Assembly (NCBI GenBank): GCA_003118195.1
Contig: BEXV01000001.1
Span: 62,325 to 126,324 of the forward strand
Length of the DNA: 64,000 nt
Direction of reading: 5' to 3'
Origin: Hemicentrotus pulcherrimus
Taxonomy: Eukaryota; Echinodermata; Echinoidea; Camarodonta; Strongylocentrotidae
This document shows positions 62,501 through 64,000 of this stretch, piece after piece. Numbering within the stretch: position 1 is the first letter of the stretch; every line of letters starts with the position of its first letter. The notes beneath the pieces are model-generated. The model was not told the DNA's origin, did not search any database, and saw nothing but the letters and a program-made list of their open reading frames with translations. The position numbers and the translations under genes are program-made.

Positions 62501-63894
62501 ATTCATATTCTGCATGACCACACCAATGAGGAATGACAGGCTGCAACAAATTCAAACTCCATGATACAAAGGTAATAAATCTATTTTTCTGGAGGGATAG
62601 TGGTTTACCAGGTCACACAGCACACAGATGCATGTTTGTAGGTTTAGCATGTAACATTTTTCTGTTGAATTTTAATTCAAATCGATGTCAAAATAGCCAA
62701 CGTTTACATTTTAGAAACATTACATTCATGGTCAAATCATTGTAACTGAAGAATCATTTAATTTTACATATTCAATGCACAAAGCATCTTTTAAAAGAAT
62801 AATTGATGAAATATAGACGGTAAATTTGAAGATAAAAATTGTTACCAGTAAACTTAGAAGTCTTGAAGCAAGATAAACTTCCTAAAAGATACACTAAACA
62901 AATCTTTTCTTTTAAAATCTGATGAGATCCTGCTTTCAAGGGGATTGGGGTAGATTAGATTCCTGTCAAAAAAAAGTATTGAAGACTTTCACATTTACAT
63001 ACAATGAGACATATTTGACATTCAAGCCAAGAAAATAATTGTTTGGTTTAATTTACTTCATTTCCTTTTGAGGTTATCAACATGATAGCAAAAAATGAGA
63101 CACAAACCCATTTTAGAAGCCAAATATATTTTTAAAAATCCACAAAAGTTTTGTTTTTAAATACTAATTTTAAACTTCCAGAAATGCAATCTCTTATTTT
63201 CATTTAGCCAAACTAAAGTATGCACGTCATACGAAATAGTGTTTATCTCTTTTGAGGCTCGTACAACCAACAAACTACAATTATTCAGTTATTTATAAGA
63301 GCAAACATTAAATACAATAGCTACAATGTAGATATTAACCAAATCTTGAAATTTTGAGTAGGGTGACATATGGGATGGCAATAATAGGTTCAATAATCCT
63401 TGCTCAACTGTATATCTTTATATATTTTTACAACAAAAGGCAAATATTTCTGGCTTGCATATTATCTCCATTTGAATGATTCTTCTTTAATGGTTGAATA
63501 GAAGCACGCTTGTTATGGCAGTCTTTCTTTACCTATAGTTGGTCATTACACTTCAAGCATGTCCAAATAAACAATTATACAATTGCCAGCATAATAATCA
63601 GCCATAACTGTCCACAATTATCATTTTCGGCTTTGGAACCCCTGCTGGGTAAACCAAATTGTTCCAAGGTATTTTGTATTAAAGCAGAAAATGATGTATT
63701 CGACAGGGCTTTAAACTCTTACATCCACACTGTTGTTGTGTTTCACAGGTTTTGACTTCATCATCATTCAAACTTCCTCATTCATCGTTTGGATAATACA
63801 CATGAAAAGCATTGTTGTGAATACTATACAAAGATTTATAATGAAATTGAAAATGGGCATCTTTCATGTTTCCAGCACATTCTTTGGGCAAAGT
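56575..63894. other. upstream flank or intron of AGAP, no exon recognised
   Basis: 7.3 kb of AT-rich DNA beyond the first AGAP exon. It should contain the promoter if 56535-56574 is the first exon. No upstream AGAP exon, other gene or clear TIR element was recognised. A C13 run lies near 61948. Short open frames here lack similarity to known proteins. Confidence 0.5.
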
Positions 63895-64000
63895 TTAAAG
63901 GTAATACAAAGTTTTGGGAAATTTTGAAAATTTGGTGGATAATGATTCTTTACAATTTTGATATATTTGGATGCCCCTGTGGATGTATAATAAGCACTAA
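63895..64000. mobile_element. TTAA-ended MITE, copy 2 of the 2151 family (cut by window end)
   Basis: From TTAAAGGTAATACAAAGTTT through GGATGCCCCTGTGGATGTAT to the last base, it matches 2151-2260 at roughly 85 to 90 percent. The right end lies outside the window. Confidence 0.85.

Noticed and set aside
62200..62517. 105-codon open frame on the + strand
   Set aside because: No recognised domain or splice context; AT-rich chance frame in the AGAP upstream region.

Overview
The window is animal nuclear DNA: AT-rich, intron-dense, full of short inverted-repeat transposons and microsatellites, with GT-AG introns of 0.3 to 10 kb. The mix (many TIR elements, tRNA-derived SINEs, CR1/L2-type LINE tails, CpG-rich mobile pieces) and the protein similarities suggest a marine deuterostome, most likely an echinoderm such as a sea urchin. 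The species is inferred, not proven. The sequence has a 747-base N gap (28486-29232), a 55-base gap (45882-45936) and single Ns at 189, 12472 and 51253.

Two protein-coding genes are supported, pointing toward each other. On the + strand (822-7174) lie the last eight coding exons of a Lifeguard/GRINA-type TMBIM (Bax-inhibitor-1 family) membrane protein; its 5' end lies before the window. On the - strand (56574 down to 14514) lies an apparently complete AGAP (centaurin-gamma) gene. Its 16 coding exons join in phase to 857 codons: GTPase-like domain, Ser/Pro/Gln linker, split PH domain, ArfGAP zinc finger, ankyrin repeats. Every splice phase was checked by hand and agrees.

Between the two stop codons (7175-14513) are the 3' UTR regions, several MITEs and a roughly 0.8-kb ATC/CAT array with a 54-57 bp higher-order unit. 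Inside AGAP are a degenerate second copy of one coding exon, an extra phase-0 cassette exon, and a CpG-rich block with a splice donor next to the large N gap that may be an internal promoter. The large AGAP introns hold SINEs, TIR elements, fold-back repeats and a tandem duplication around a single N.

No prokaryotic system, CRISPR array, rRNA or canonical tRNA gene is present. Nearly all other open frames are short, lack family similarity and sit in introns or repeats. The least ordinary items are the AGAP exon duplication and internal promoter candidate, a 42-nt-arm hairpin (55460-55563), a pol III-like unit inside a TIR element (53143-53717), and a CpG-rich element fragment with a TATA/initiator promoter (36905-37560).
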